Below, piece after piece: positions 26,056-35,107 of a DNA stretch of 60,362 nt. A model generated the notes under the pieces. It did not search any database. It worked only from the letters and a program-made list of their open reading frames with translations, and was not told the DNA's origin. The DNA comes from Methylobacter sp. (lineage in GTDB: Bacteria > Pseudomonadota > Gammaproteobacteria > Methylococcales > Methylomonadaceae): positions 1 through 60,362 of the forward strand of contig SCPZ01000120.1 of NCBI GenBank assembly GCA_004299305.1, read 5' to 3'. The stretch's first letter is position 1. Every line of letters starts with the position of its first letter. Position numbers and translations under genes: made by a program.

Positions 26056-26700
26056 ATGTACCTACCCGCACAGTTCGAACAGCCCGATATTGAGGTCATG
26101 CACGAGCTGATCCGCAACCGACCGCTTGCGACCTTGGTAACACTCGGAGCAAACGGCATTGACGCCAATCATATACCGTTGCATCTTTCGCCAACGCCGG
26201 AACCGTTTGGCGTGTTAAGCGGCCATATCGCACGGGCCAATCCGCTCTGGCGCGACCTCGCTGCAGATGTTGAAACGCTGGCCATATTCCACGGCCCGGA
26301 CGCTTATATCAGCCCGTCGTGGTATGCGACTAAACAGGAAGCCGGGAAGGTTGTTCCAACCTGGAATTACGCGGTAGTTCATGCCTACGGTACTTTGCGG
26401 ATTATCGATGACGCTGTTTGGGTTCGCACCCAGATGGAAGCGTTAACGCAGCAAAACGAAGCCGCTTTTCCTGAGCCGTGGGCTGTGTCGGATGCGCCGG
26501 AGGATTTTACCGAAAAGCTGCTTGGGGCTGTGGTTGGGATTGAAATGGTTATCACCCGATTAATCGGCAAGTGGAAAGTCAGTCAAAATCAATCGCTTCA
26601 AAACCAGCGTAGCGTTATACATGGGCTGAATGCCAGTGGACAAAGTGAGGCGGTGGCAATGGCGGCATTGGTTAATGCTGGGGTTAAAAATGTACGATGA
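26056..26700 (+). CDS. PaiB-like FMN-binding protein
   Basis: A 214-residue split-barrel flavin-binding protein annotated in the family as an FMN-binding negative transcriptional regulator (B. subtilis PaiB). It begins MYLPAQFEQPD. Family phrases are RPLATLVTLG, ANHIPLHL, GHIARANPLW, AIFHGPDAYISPSWYATK and VPTWNYAVVHAYG. No helix-turn-helix is visible, so direct DNA binding is doubtful. Its upstream ribosome site is weak. It stands alone in the accessory patch between TA debris and the AT-rich gene. Confidence 0.88.
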   Translation: MYLPAQFEQPDIEVMHELIRNRPLATLVTLGANGIDANHIPLHLSPTPEPFGVLSGHIARANPLWRDLAADVETLAIFHGPDAYISPSWYATKQEAGKVVPTWNYAVVHAYGTLRIIDDAVWVRTQMEALTQQNEAAFPEPWAVSDAPEDFTEKLLGAVVGIEMVITRLIGKWKVSQNQSLQNQRSVIHGLNASGQSEAVAMAALVNAGVKNVR

Positions 26701-26937
26701 TATACACGATGCAATTCGGGGTACAATTGGCGTGAGTCTATTTGTGAGCGATTTTTTGGGTGGGTTGATGGTGTCGTATTATTTTTCTGTACGTCATGTC
26801 CTGTGCTATAAAGTTGGCTTAATAGAAATAACTAGATAGTTTTTATGAGGAATATACAACACGGTTTTTTATACGAAAATTGGTGTTGTATATGTTGCGT
26901 TAGGTAATCAAGTTTTATTTTATTTGTAAGGTGCTCT

Positions 26938-28041
26938 ATGCAAGAGTTATGCATAATTGAATTTGAATTCGCTAAAGACTACTTTGAACCAATAAAGAAA
27001 ATTGTCCGTGAAGGAAATCCACTAATTACTACAGCGTATATAGAAGATATTTATTTCCTTGAAAATTATATGCTATCGGGTAAAAATGCTAAATTTAACG
27101 TTCTTTTGGATAATAATATTTTCACACGGTTAGTTTATCTTGCGAAAGGAGGTCAAATTCAAGGTGATGATGAAAGCATTAAGACCTATAAGTTTTGTTG
27201 TGCGGTCATGTGTTTTTTTATATTAGGAGGGTTTGATATAGAACCTAATTTAGCGCTATATGAAAGAGCTTCAAAAAACACTCATTCAAATGCTATAAAG
27301 GATATTGATCATTTTAGAGTTGCCGATCATATTCATCCAATGGGTTATGCCGAACTGGCATTGGGCGTAAGGGATAAGTTTAGTGATAAAGAAATTAATA
27401 AAGCAAGAAATATAATAGATAAAAACCTTCAAAAGACAGAAGAGCAAAATTACAGTAAGCAGCTTAATGACTGGAAAATTAAATATTTACATTTATTAAA
27501 AATAATAGAAATACAAAAATGTAAACTTGAAGACACAGAGCAGATAAAAATATTTTTTGAATGGATTACTAAAGATTGTTTTACTACTCCAGCAACAATA
27601 ATGTTTGCTTTATTGTTTTTTAGTCCAAATAGACATTCATTAGGCAAAATGATAAAAAACGTAAATTCACAGAATAATAAATTAAAAGATGGATTGAAAA
27701 ATGCGGCTTGGGATTTAACATACCTTACAAGCCTTAGAAATAAATCGAAAAACCAGTCTGAAGATACTATCTGGTTTTTATGTACACATGATAAATTGCT
27801 TCAAACAATAGCTAGAAGCCTTTATTTAAAAGAAGGGCAAGAAATAGAAACGGCTGTCTATAATCTTATTAATGAGTTTTGGGGTACAAAAAAGGGTAGC
27901 CAAGTTTATGACTATTATAAAAAAATGGTGGTTACTGTTTCAGAAAATAATATAGCGAGAACAGAACGTAATAGAGAAATAAGTAAGCAAGTAGGGAAAA
28001 TGATTGAGGATTTGGAGTCAAGAATATTCTCAGCATCTTAG
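26938..28041 (+). CDS. AT-rich unknown protein with PIN-like nuclease residues
   Basis: A 367-residue, Lys/Asn/Ile-rich protein I do not recognise. Scattered acidic positions look like a large PIN-like domain: FNVLLDNNIFTRLV (Asp58), a possible Glu at 109, AAWDLTYLTSL (Asp259) and WFLCTHDKLLQTIA (Asp285). The spacing WDxxYL then (S/T)xDKxL is typical of PIN-like toxins and some defence RNases. Its composition is far more AT-rich than its neighbours, and it sits in the patch between nnr and queG. Horizontal acquisition is likely. The nuclease assignment is an inference. Confidence 0.55.
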   Translation: MQELCIIEFEFAKDYFEPIKKIVREGNPLITTAYIEDIYFLENYMLSGKNAKFNVLLDNNIFTRLVYLAKGGQIQGDDESIKTYKFCCAVMCFFILGGFDIEPNLALYERASKNTHSNAIKDIDHFRVADHIHPMGYAELALGVRDKFSDKEINKARNIIDKNLQKTEEQNYSKQLNDWKIKYLHLLKIIEIQKCKLEDTEQIKIFFEWITKDCFTTPATIMFALLFFSPNRHSLGKMIKNVNSQNNKLKDGLKNAAWDLTYLTSLRNKSKNQSEDTIWFLCTHDKLLQTIARSLYLKEGQEIETAVYNLINEFWGTKKGSQVYDYYKKMVVTVSENNIARTERNREISKQVGKMIEDLESRIFSAS

Positions 28042-28059
28042 ATTGGGTTGCATCTTTTC

Positions 28060-28510
28060 GCAATCCAACACATTCGCACAAAAATATTGAGTTAACGACA
28101 TCAACAGCAGACGCTTTAGCAAAGCTGAAGCTCAACGCGTCAAGAACCCCAGCCGGGTAGGGTGCGCATCGCGCACCATTTACGAATATTAAAATGGTCG
28201 GGGGTTTTAAAATATTCTAACGGGTATCCATTTCAAACATTAAGATTCCTTGTGTACTGGGATTCCGAAAAGGGGCGCGATGCGCCCCACCGAGCTGGAA
28301 AAATCCAGCAACGATTATAACCCGGATTATTTGTTGCCCAAATTGCTGCGACCCCGCCAGGGTCGATGTTCTTTGTCTCATGCCATCCGGGGGTGTCGCT
28401 GCGCTCAACCCCCGGCTAACGGCTTTAACCCCGCTGGGGTTATTCACGTGTTGGGCTACATCTTTTTGTTGCCCGACATTTTGATCCATGTAAATATCGG
28501 ACGTAAACAG
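28060..28510. mobile_element. Decayed tandem copy of the RAYT element
   Basis: The left part (28060-28155) parallels 28580-28680 of the intact element: CATTCGCACAAAAATATTGA against CATTCGTACGGAAATATTGG, then CATCAAGAACCCCAGC-like words. The right part (28292-28510) parallels 29195-29400, including the last transposase codons (DYNPDYL) and the long palindromic end. The transposase body is missing. The two elements are head-to-tail. Confidence 0.7.
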
Positions 28511-28514
28511 TCCT

Positions 28515-28565
28515 GTAGGTCGTAATAAGTAACGTAAGTCGGGTTACGCTACGCTAACCCGACAT
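28515..28565. repeat. Short hairpin with GTCGGGTTA arms
   Basis: GTCGGGTTACGCTACGCTAACCCGAC is split here into arms GTCGGGTTA and TAACCCGAC around a short loop. A similar GGTTGGGTTA...TAACCCAACC hairpin lies at 45268-45303. It marks the junction between the two RAYT elements. Confidence 0.55.
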
Positions 28566-28579
28566 GACTACACGACTTT

Positions 28580-29400
28580 TCCCAACCCAATACATTCGTA
28601 CGGAAATATTGGGTTAACGATACCAACAATAGGCTTTAGGTGACGCTGAAACCCACCGCATCAAGAACCCCAGCGGGGTTCAAGCCGTTAGCCGGGGGTT
28701 GAGCGTAGCGATACCCCTGGATGGCATAAAACAAAAAACCTCGACCCCAACGGGGTCGCAGAAACCCAAAATCTAAGCGAAATTTACCATGGCATCCACC
28801 TATCTTAGCCTGCATTACCATATCGTATTCGGCACCAAAAACCGTGCTCCCATCATCGATGCAAAATGGCGTCCTCGGCTTTATGATTATCTCGGCGGAA
28901 TTGTCCATAGATTGGGCGGGTTTTCAAAACGAATTGGCGGAATCGATGACCATGTCCATTTGCTGGTGTCTTTAAAATCCACGCACAATCTTGCAGATCT
29001 GATGCGGGAGTTGAAGAAAGCATCTTCCGTGTGGGTTCATGATACATTAGGAGAAAAGCAATTTGCATGGCAAGAAGGTTACGCGGCTTTCACCGTTAGC
29101 GCGTCCGGGCTGGACGCTGTGGCAAGCTATATCGCCAACCAGGAACAACACCATAAAATGAAATCGTTCCGGGATGAGTTGGTTGTGTTGCTGGAAAAAT
29201 CCGGTGTCGATTATAACCCGGATTATTTGTAGCCCAAATTACGGCGACCCCGCCGGGGTCGAGATTCTTTGTTTCATGCCATCCGGGGGTGTCGCTACGC
29301 TCAACCCCCGGCTAACGGCTTGTGAACCCCGTTGGGGTTCCTGACGTGTCGGACAATATCTTTTTGGTGCCCAACATTTTGATGTATGTGAGTATCAGCA
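28580..29400 (+). mobile_element. REP-associated tyrosine transposase element with long inverted ends
   Basis: The transposase gene is bracketed by about 97-bp imperfect inverted repeats: 28665-28760 and 29244-29341. Each contains two GC-rich palindromes (GACCCC.GGGGTC and CCCCGTTGGGG types) and the shared word AGCCGTTAGCCGGGGGTTGA. This is the arrangement of RAYT genes flanked by REP/BIME sequences. The outer limits are estimated from the tandem copy. Confidence 0.75.
28789..29232 (+). CDS. IS200-like REP-associated tyrosine transposase (RAYT)
   Basis: A 147-residue Y1 HUH transposase. It opens TYLSLHYHIVFGTKNR. The metal-binding HUH motif is HVHLLV (His55, His57). The nucleophile is probably Tyr114 in SYIANQEQHHK. 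The length equals that of single-domain IS200/RAYT enzymes, and no accessory tnpB is present. It would nick and join single-stranded DNA at hairpin-marked ends, and its flanks are such palindromes. The gene appears intact. Confidence 0.92.
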   Translation: MASTYLSLHYHIVFGTKNRAPIIDAKWRPRLYDYLGGIVHRLGGFSKRIGGIDDHVHLLVSLKSTHNLADLMRELKKASSVWVHDTLGEKQFAWQEGYAAFTVSASGLDAVASYIANQEQHHKMKSFRDELVVLLEKSGVDYNPDYL

Positions 29401-29470
29401 GAAACAGTTTGCCCAATGTAACTCAATAACAATAATCGATAATAAGGAACAAAATAAATAAGAAGTCTTA

Positions 29471-29623
29471 GTGGTTATCGCGACTTTAAGTTTCGGCTTA
29501 TCGGCATGTAGCGGTGAAAAAGATAATGGAAAACTGGTTAATATAGACAAGATCCTTTATCCATCGTCAACTTATCCGGTCCGCAATTTCAATCGCCTAG
29601 TCAAAATTGAATCAGCCCCATGA
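29471..29623 (+). pseudogene. Short lipoprotein-like fragment
   Basis: A GTG-started 50-codon frame begins with a hydrophobic stretch ending LSFGLSACSGEKDNG, a good lipobox (LSAC). About 35 further residues follow, ending KIESAP. The upstream ribosome site is poor (AAGGAAC 20 bases away). It may be a truncated lipoprotein gene or a very small lipoprotein. No family is recognised. Confidence 0.35.
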
Positions 29624-29673
29624 ACATGCTCTAATGTGTATCGTTTATAAATTCCTTACACAAGGACAACCCA

Positions 29674-29868
29674 ATGCGAACCAATATAATCATTGACGAC
29701 ACCTTGATGGCCGATGTTTTAAAAGCGACCGGGGTAAAATCCAAGCGCGAAGCGGTGGAACTCGGTTTGAAAGCCTTATTGATGTTAAAACAGCAAGAGG
29801 GCATCAAGGCCTTTAAAGGCAAGTTAAAATGGGAGGGCAATTTAGAGCAACTGAGGACCGATTGTTGA
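29674..29868 (+). CDS. VapB-family antitoxin (DUF2191-like)
   Basis: A 64-residue ribbon-helix-helix antitoxin: MRTNIIIDDTLMADVLKATG forms the strand and first helix, and SKREAVELGLKALL the second. The C-terminal tail KGKLKWEGNLEQLR would bind the toxin groove. It overlaps by 3 bases a truncated VapC, so the antitoxin survives without an active partner. The start has AAGGA about 10 bases upstream. Confidence 0.85.
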   Translation: MRTNIIIDDTLMADVLKATGVKSKREAVELGLKALLMLKQQEGIKAFKGKLKWEGNLEQLRTDC

Positions 29869-29969
29869 TTCTGGTCGATGCCAGCGTTTGGATTGATTAC
29901 TTCAACGGCACGGAAACACTGGCAACCAAAAAGTTGGGGCACAGCGCCCCGTCCGGCTCGACTTATTAA
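29865..29969 (+). pseudogene. Truncated VapC-type PIN toxin
   Basis: Starting at TTG inside the vapB stop, the frame reads LILVDASVWIDYFNGTETLA and then leaves the family at about residue 25 (GHSAPSGSTY, stop). Only the first metal Asp of the PIN site remains. The cut lies near 29936, just before queG. Confidence 0.8.
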
Positions 29970-30017
29970 TCAGTTCTATTTTATCTGCATTCAATCCTTC
30001 GCCTCCCGTCGTCCGCT

Positions 30018-31100
30018 ATGGGCATCAGCAGCCAACAAATGATCACCCTCGCCCTGCAAATCAAACAATGGGGCTTAGAGCTGGGCTTTCAGCAAGTCGG
30101 CATCACCGACACCGCTTTGCCTGAAGCTGAAGCCCATTTGCAAAACTGGCTGGTCAATAACTTCCACGGCGAAATGGACTATATGCAGCGCCACGGCCTT
30201 AAACGCAGCAGGCCTGAGTTATTGTATCCGGGCACTGTGCGTATTATCTCCGTACGTATGGATTACCAAACCGAATCCGCCATGGCGATGAATCAAGCGC
30301 TGGCCGACCCCGCTTCGGCCTATATTTCCCGCTATGCGCTGGGCCGCGATTATCACAAACTGATGCGAGGCCGTCTGCAAAAACTGGCCGATAAGATTCA
30401 AGCGGAAACCGGCTCCCTGCTCCCGGACTCGATGCGGGCGTTTGTCGACAGCGCCCCGGTTCTGGAAAAAGCCTTGGCCGAAAAAGCCGGTTTAGGCTGG
30501 ATAGGCAAGCATTCCAATGTGATTAACCGCAAAGCCGGATCGTGGTTTTTCCTGGGCGAGTTGTTCACCAACCTGCCGCTACCGCTCGACACCCCCGCTA
30601 CCGCGCATTGCGGCGAATGTCGAGCCTGTCTGGACATTTGCCCGACCCAGGCGATTGTTGCACCTTATCAGATCGACGCCAGACGTTGCGTGTCCTACCT
30701 GACTATCGAACTGCACGGCTCAATCCCGGAACCCTTAAGACCGCTGCTCGGCAACCGCATCTACGGTTGCGACGATTGCCAGATCATCTGCCCGTGGAAT
30801 CGATTCAGCAAACTGACAGGTGAAAAGGATTTCAATCCCAGACACCGGCTTAATACCCGGCAATTGCTTGAGGTATTCGCCTGGACTGAAACGGAATTTT
30901 TGGCAAATACCGAAGGCTCGGCGATACGAAGAATCGGCCACCAGCGCTGGCTCAGGAATATCGCCGTCGCTTTAGGTAATGCCCCCGCCTCAGGGCTTAT
31001 TGTTGATGCCTTAAAGCCTATGCTCAAGCATGACTCCGAGATGGTCAGGGAGCATGTACACTGGGCGCTGGCCCAACAAATCCCTAATGATTCGGCTTGA
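30018..31100 (+). CDS. queG: Epoxyqueuosine reductase
   Basis: QueG performs the last step of queuosine synthesis and needs cobalamin and two [4Fe-4S] clusters. The protein is 360 residues. DYMQRHGLKRSRPELLYPG and SRYALGRDYHKLMRG are family phrases. Clusters bind CGECRACLDICPTQAI (near residue 196) and CDDCQIICPWN (near 248). A HEAT-like C-terminus (QRWLRNIAVALGN) is present. In E. coli queG is divergent from nnr at a shared junction; here 4.6 kb of accessory DNA lies between them. It depends on the product of the cob genes in this window. Confidence 0.95.
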   Translation: MGISSQQMITLALQIKQWGLELGFQQVGITDTALPEAEAHLQNWLVNNFHGEMDYMQRHGLKRSRPELLYPGTVRIISVRMDYQTESAMAMNQALADPASAYISRYALGRDYHKLMRGRLQKLADKIQAETGSLLPDSMRAFVDSAPVLEKALAEKAGLGWIGKHSNVINRKAGSWFFLGELFTNLPLPLDTPATAHCGECRACLDICPTQAIVAPYQIDARRCVSYLTIELHGSIPEPLRPLLGNRIYGCDDCQIICPWNRFSKLTGEKDFNPRHRLNTRQLLEVFAWTETEFLANTEGSAIRRIGHQRWLRNIAVALGNAPASGLIVDALKPMLKHDSEMVREHVHWALAQQIPNDSA

Positions 31101-31164
31101 TAGATGACTCCATCCCTGATTGTTTGTATGATCCCACCAACACAACTCGCTACGGACATTCACG

Positions 31165-31728
31165 ATGAAAAAGCTATTTTTTATGTTATTGATCCTACTC
31201 GCTTCATCTGTCCACGCTGCCGAGGTTTTTAAATGCCAGCTTGCATCGGGAAAAACGGTTTATCAATCTACGCCCTGCCAATCAGCCGTAAAGCAGCAAG
31301 CCATTGAGATTCAGGACTCCGATCCGCACAAAGTTGCCGAGGAAGAAGCCAAGCTCAAGGCCTGGAAGGAGGATTTTACCGCGCGTAAGGAGGCGACAAT
31401 CAAGGCCGAAAAAGAGCTCCAGGCCGAACGTGACAGGAGAGCGTCTGTCGAGGCATTGCAAAAAAGCGCGGATTATGAACAGCAGCAAGCATTCGAAGAA
31501 AAGCGCCAGGCGGACGCGCTGGAGCAACAAAGAATGCAGAGCCCCGCGCTGATCTTGCCCTCATACGGCTATCAAGCGCCCCCGATTTATCCGTCTTATA
31601 CACATCACCGACATAATATCCAAGGAAAAACCTTCCCCAATACTCAACAACCAGGACAGCCTGAACCAACAACCGGCAAAAATAAAGACGACAACAGCCA
31701 TACGAATTCTATTTTTAAATGGGAGTGA
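31165..31728 (+). CDS. DUF4124-domain secreted protein
   Basis: A 187-residue protein with signal peptide (cut after SVHAAE, about residue 19). A DUF4124 domain (about 20-50) follows with EVFKCQLASGKTVYQSTPCQ, whose two Cys probably pair. A charged coiled coil (about 55-125, rich in Glu, Ala and Lys) and a Pro/Tyr/His-rich tail complete it. It is periplasmic, of unknown role. It is 64 bases after queG and may be co-transcribed. Confidence 0.75.
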   Translation: MKKLFFMLLILLASSVHAAEVFKCQLASGKTVYQSTPCQSAVKQQAIEIQDSDPHKVAEEEAKLKAWKEDFTARKEATIKAEKELQAERDRRASVEALQKSADYEQQQAFEEKRQADALEQQRMQSPALILPSYGYQAPPIYPSYTHHRHNIQGKTFPNTQQPGQPEPTTGKNKDDNSHTNSIFKWE

Positions 31729-31823
31729 TCCAAAGCTGCAATCAAGCTGAACTGCGGCTTAGGTAACGCGCAGAAAATAAACTACTGCGTCCTAATAATC
31801 TTGACAACTCAGCAGCTAGAAAA

Positions 31824-31955
31824 ATGGAACACGGATGACACAGATAAGACGGATTTACACGGATTTTTTAGAATATTCTGCGCTTTTTAATCAGTGATTA
31901 TCCGTTCTATCTGTGTCGCCTAGAGGCGCCTACTTTTGGCATCCGTGTTCTATTG
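31824..31955. repeat. ACGGAT-family dispersed hairpin, expanded copy
   Basis: Left arm ATGGAACACGGATGACACAG, right arm GGCATCCGTGTTCTAT. An extra palindromic block GTCGCCTAGAGGCGCCTAC is inserted near the right end, and its reverse complement sits in the copy at 50984. The 31729-32226 gap holds no supported gene apart from this repeat. Confidence 0.8.
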
Positions 31956-32226
31956 TATTTAACGGTATTTTATTTATTGCGAGTTGCCTTAAACAAAAAT
32001 ACCCCTGTTTGATCAGACAATGCTTTACCCAAGGTAGCAGTTCTGAGAATATAACCGGGACGGGATTGGGATAGTGATGAGTAAGCTCAATCATCGTTTT
32101 CGAGAAACACTCAACGTTAAAACACCTCATACCGTATTTTTGGCTGAGCCATGGCAGGAAACCGTATGAAAACCGGGATTAGACTCCAGAGTTGAATCCG
32201 CCACTTTTCTATTTAACGGAGCAAAT

Positions 32227-34974
32227 ATGACATCTCACTATATATATTCTTTTCATGAAGGCGATGGCAAAAACAAAGCGTTGCTGGGCGGTAAAGGCGC
32301 CAATCTTTGTGAAATGACCCAAATAGGTTTAAACGTACCTCCAGGCTTTGTAATCAGCACCGAAGCCTGTCTCGATTACTTACAGCACAAACAATTGCCC
32401 AACCACTTAGTGGACGATGTTAAGCGGCAAATCAACGTTATTGAACAAGAAACCGGCAAACAATTTGGCGGCGCAAGCAATCCCCTATTAGTTTCCGTGC
32501 GTTCCGGTTCGGCGATTTCGATGCCGGGCATGATGGACACCATTTTAAACTTGGGTTTAAACCAAATAACCTTGCAAGGATTGATTGAGCAAACCGAAGA
32601 TCCCCGCTTTGCCTACGATGCTTATCGGCGTTTTATCCAGTTATTCGGCAAAGTTGCCTTGGGCATTGCCGATACAAAATTCGATGTTCATTTTGAAGAA
32701 ATAAAAAAACAAGCCGGTATTAAAGCGGACGTAGCGCTGGATGCCGAACACCTCAAACAAATCAGCGAGCTGTTCTTGCAGGTCGTTAAAGAAGAAACCG
32801 GTCGCCCCTTCCCTGAAGATGTGTACGAGCAACTGGAAATATCGATCAAGGCGGTATTTAACTCATGGATGGGCAAGCGCGCGGTGGATTATCGCCGTGA
32901 ATTTCATATCAGCCCCGAAATGGCTAACGGCACCGCAGTTAACGTAGTGACCATGGTGTTCGGCAATATGGGCAACGATTGCGCCACCGGCGTAGGCTTT
33001 ACCCGTAACCCCGGCACCGGCGCCAATGAAATGTACGGCGAATACCTGGTCAATGCCCAAGGCGAAGATGTCGTGGCCGGTATTCGCACCCCCAAACCGG
33101 TACACGAATTGGCTACGGAAATGCCCGATTTATATCGCCAACTGGTTGAACTGCGCAACAAACTCGAAGAGCATTATCACGAAGTGCAGGACTACGAATA
33201 CACCATTGAACGCGGCGTACTGTACTGTTTGCAAACTCGCTCCGGCAAAATGAACGCCACGGCAATGGTCAGGACCTCGGTAGAAATGGTCAAAGAAGGG
33301 CTGATCAACAAAGAGCGGGGGATATTGCGCATTGACCCGGAAATACTCGAACAACTGCTGCATCCGCAGTTAGACCCGCAACACAAAGTACCGCCGATAG
33401 CGCAAGGCTTGCCCGCATCGCCTGGGGCAGCGTGCGGCAAATGCGTGTTCGATGCCGATACCGCCGAATTAATGGGCCATGCCGGGGAAAAAGTTATTTT
33501 GTTGCGTGAGGAAACCAAGCCCGAAGATATTCACGGCTTTTTTGCCGCACAAGGCATTTTAACCAGCCGCGGCGGCAAAACCTCGCACGCGGCGGTAGTG
33601 GCGCGCGGCATGGGTAAAGCTTGTGTTGCCGGTGCTGAAGATATTAAAGTCGATGTCGCATCGCGCACCGCGCAAGTGGGCGACCTGCGCATTCAAGAAG
33701 GCAACATCATCACCATTGACGGCTCCACCGGCAAAATTTATTTAGGCGCTATTGCGACAATTACCCCGACAGTGTCCGAAGAATTGCAAACCCTGTTAAG
33801 TTGGGCCGATGAGTTTGCCACCCTAAAAGTTCATGCCAATGTCGATACCCCGGAAACCGCACGCCTGGCTGCCAATTATGGCGCTACCGGTATCGGCCTG
33901 TGCCGTACCGAACGCATGTTTAATGCCAAAGAGCGTTTGCCCTTAGTGATTGACATGATCCTGGCCGATGACAAAAACAGCCGTCAAGCCGCATTAGAAA
34001 AGCTGTCACCAATCCAACGCGACGACTTCGTCAAGTTGTTTACCGCTATGTCGCCCCATGCCGTGACGGTGCGCTTGCTCGACCCGCCGATGCACGAGTT
34101 CCTGCCTAGCGAGCATCAGCTTGAAGAAGAGATTCGCGCCTTGCAACATTACGAGACAGTCATTAAAGGCCAGCATGTCGCCCTGGAAATGCTGGGCGGC
34201 GAACTGGTGCTGCCCGCGCCGTTTAACCTGCTCAACGAAGAGGTCATCAGCAAAGCTATGGCTAAAAAGCAGTTGATGTTGAAAAAGGTGCGCGACTTGT
34301 ACGAAGTCAACCCGATGCTTGGACATCGCGGCGTGCGTCTTGGCATGACCTATCCTGAAATTTACAAAATGCAGATACGCTCCATCCTGGAAGCCGCAGC
34401 CATTTGCGAACGCCAAGGTTTGGCCGTGTTGCCGGAAATCATGGTGCCGCAAGTCATTACCTTGCAGGAGCTGAAAAAGGTAAAAGAGTATGCGCTGGAA
34501 ATGCAGGAAATTGTGGAAAGCCAGTACAAACTTCGCGTTAAGTACAAATTCGGCAGCATGGTTGAAACCGTCAGGGCATGCACCCGTGCCGGACAACTGG
34601 CAGAAGTCGCCGAGTTTTTCTCCTTCGGCACTAACGACTTAACCCAAGCCACTTTCTCCTTCTCGCGCGAGGATGCGGAAAATAAATTTTTGCCGTTGTA
34701 TAACGAAGTTGGCCTGCTGCATGACAATCCGTTTGAAGTGCTGGACGTTAAAGGTGTCGGACAGTTAATGAAAATGACCGTGGAACAAGGCCGGAAAACG
34801 CGCCCCGACATTAAAATCGGCATTTGCGGGGAACAAGGCGGCCATCCGCAATCGATTCGATTCTGTCATCACATTAAGCTCGATTATGTGTCTTGCTCGG
34901 CACCGCGCATTCCGATTGCCAGACTCGCGGCGGCCCATGCCAAGCTGCTTGAAGAGAGCTACGATCCCGCCTAG
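32227..34974 (+). CDS. ppdK: Pyruvate, phosphate dikinase
   Basis: PPDK interconverts pyruvate + ATP + Pi with phosphoenolpyruvate + AMP + PPi. The 915-residue protein has the three family domains: ATP-grasp (about 1-340, GGKGANLCEM, SVRSGSAISMPGMMDTILNLG), phosphohistidine domain with the catalytic His in GGKTSHAAVVARGMGKACV (about residue 455) and the C-terminal PEP/pyruvate barrel (GTNDLTQATFSFSRED, catalytic Cys in IGICGEQGGHP). The start has GGAG 6 bases upstream. No PPDK regulatory protein gene is adjacent. Confidence 0.96.
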   Translation: MTSHYIYSFHEGDGKNKALLGGKGANLCEMTQIGLNVPPGFVISTEACLDYLQHKQLPNHLVDDVKRQINVIEQETGKQFGGASNPLLVSVRSGSAISMPGMMDTILNLGLNQITLQGLIEQTEDPRFAYDAYRRFIQLFGKVALGIADTKFDVHFEEIKKQAGIKADVALDAEHLKQISELFLQVVKEETGRPFPEDVYEQLEISIKAVFNSWMGKRAVDYRREFHISPEMANGTAVNVVTMVFGNMGNDCATGVGFTRNPGTGANEMYGEYLVNAQGEDVVAGIRTPKPVHELATEMPDLYRQLVELRNKLEEHYHEVQDYEYTIERGVLYCLQTRSGKMNATAMVRTSVEMVKEGLINKERGILRIDPEILEQLLHPQLDPQHKVPPIAQGLPASPGAACGKCVFDADTAELMGHAGEKVILLREETKPEDIHGFFAAQGILTSRGGKTSHAAVVARGMGKACVAGAEDIKVDVASRTAQVGDLRIQEGNIITIDGSTGKIYLGAIATITPTVSEELQTLLSWADEFATLKVHANVDTPETARLAANYGATGIGLCRTERMFNAKERLPLVIDMILADDKNSRQAALEKLSPIQRDDFVKLFTAMSPHAVTVRLLDPPMHEFLPSEHQLEEEIRALQHYETVIKGQHVALEMLGGELVLPAPFNLLNEEVISKAMAKKQLMLKKVRDLYEVNPMLGHRGVRLGMTYPEIYKMQIRSILEAAAICERQGLAVLPEIMVPQVITLQELKKVKEYALEMQEIVESQYKLRVKYKFGSMVETVRACTRAGQLAEVAEFFSFGTNDLTQATFSFSREDAENKFLPLYNEVGLLHDNPFEVLDVKGVGQLMKMTVEQGRKTRPDIKIGICGEQGGHPQSIRFCHHIKLDYVSCSAPRIPIARLAAAHAKLLEESYDPA

Positions 34975-35020
34975 TAGGCAGTTATTTTTTTGGTAACTAT
35001 TCAGACCCCGACCGTATTTA

Positions 35021-35052
35021 GACCTTCCAGGTTTTTAAAACCTGGAAGGTCT
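35021..35052. repeat. CCTTCCAGG palindrome, second copy
   Basis: GACCTTCCAGGTTTT and AAAACCTGGAAGGTC form a near-perfect hairpin between convergent ppdK and the CARDB protein gene. It shares its core with 3386-3417. TGGTAACTATTCAG just before it (about 34991) is the dispersed word discussed in the findings. It may work as a terminator. Confidence 0.7.
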
Positions 35053-35107
35053 TGACCTAACAAGATATTTTTCAATAGATAGTTCTTATCGATCCACCTT
35101 ATCGCAT

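Noticed and set aside
25659-26093. 144-residue plus frame linking the FitA remnant to paiB
   Set aside because: It runs in another frame through the antitoxin and toxin remnants and then unassigned DNA; no part resembles a protein family.
28217-28525. Coding frames in the decayed RAYT copy
   Set aside because: They are palindromic element ends plus the last codons of the transposase, not genes.
31930-32130. 66-residue minus-strand frame before ppdK
   Set aside because: It crosses the arm of a dispersed repeat, has no ribosome site and does not resemble a known protein.
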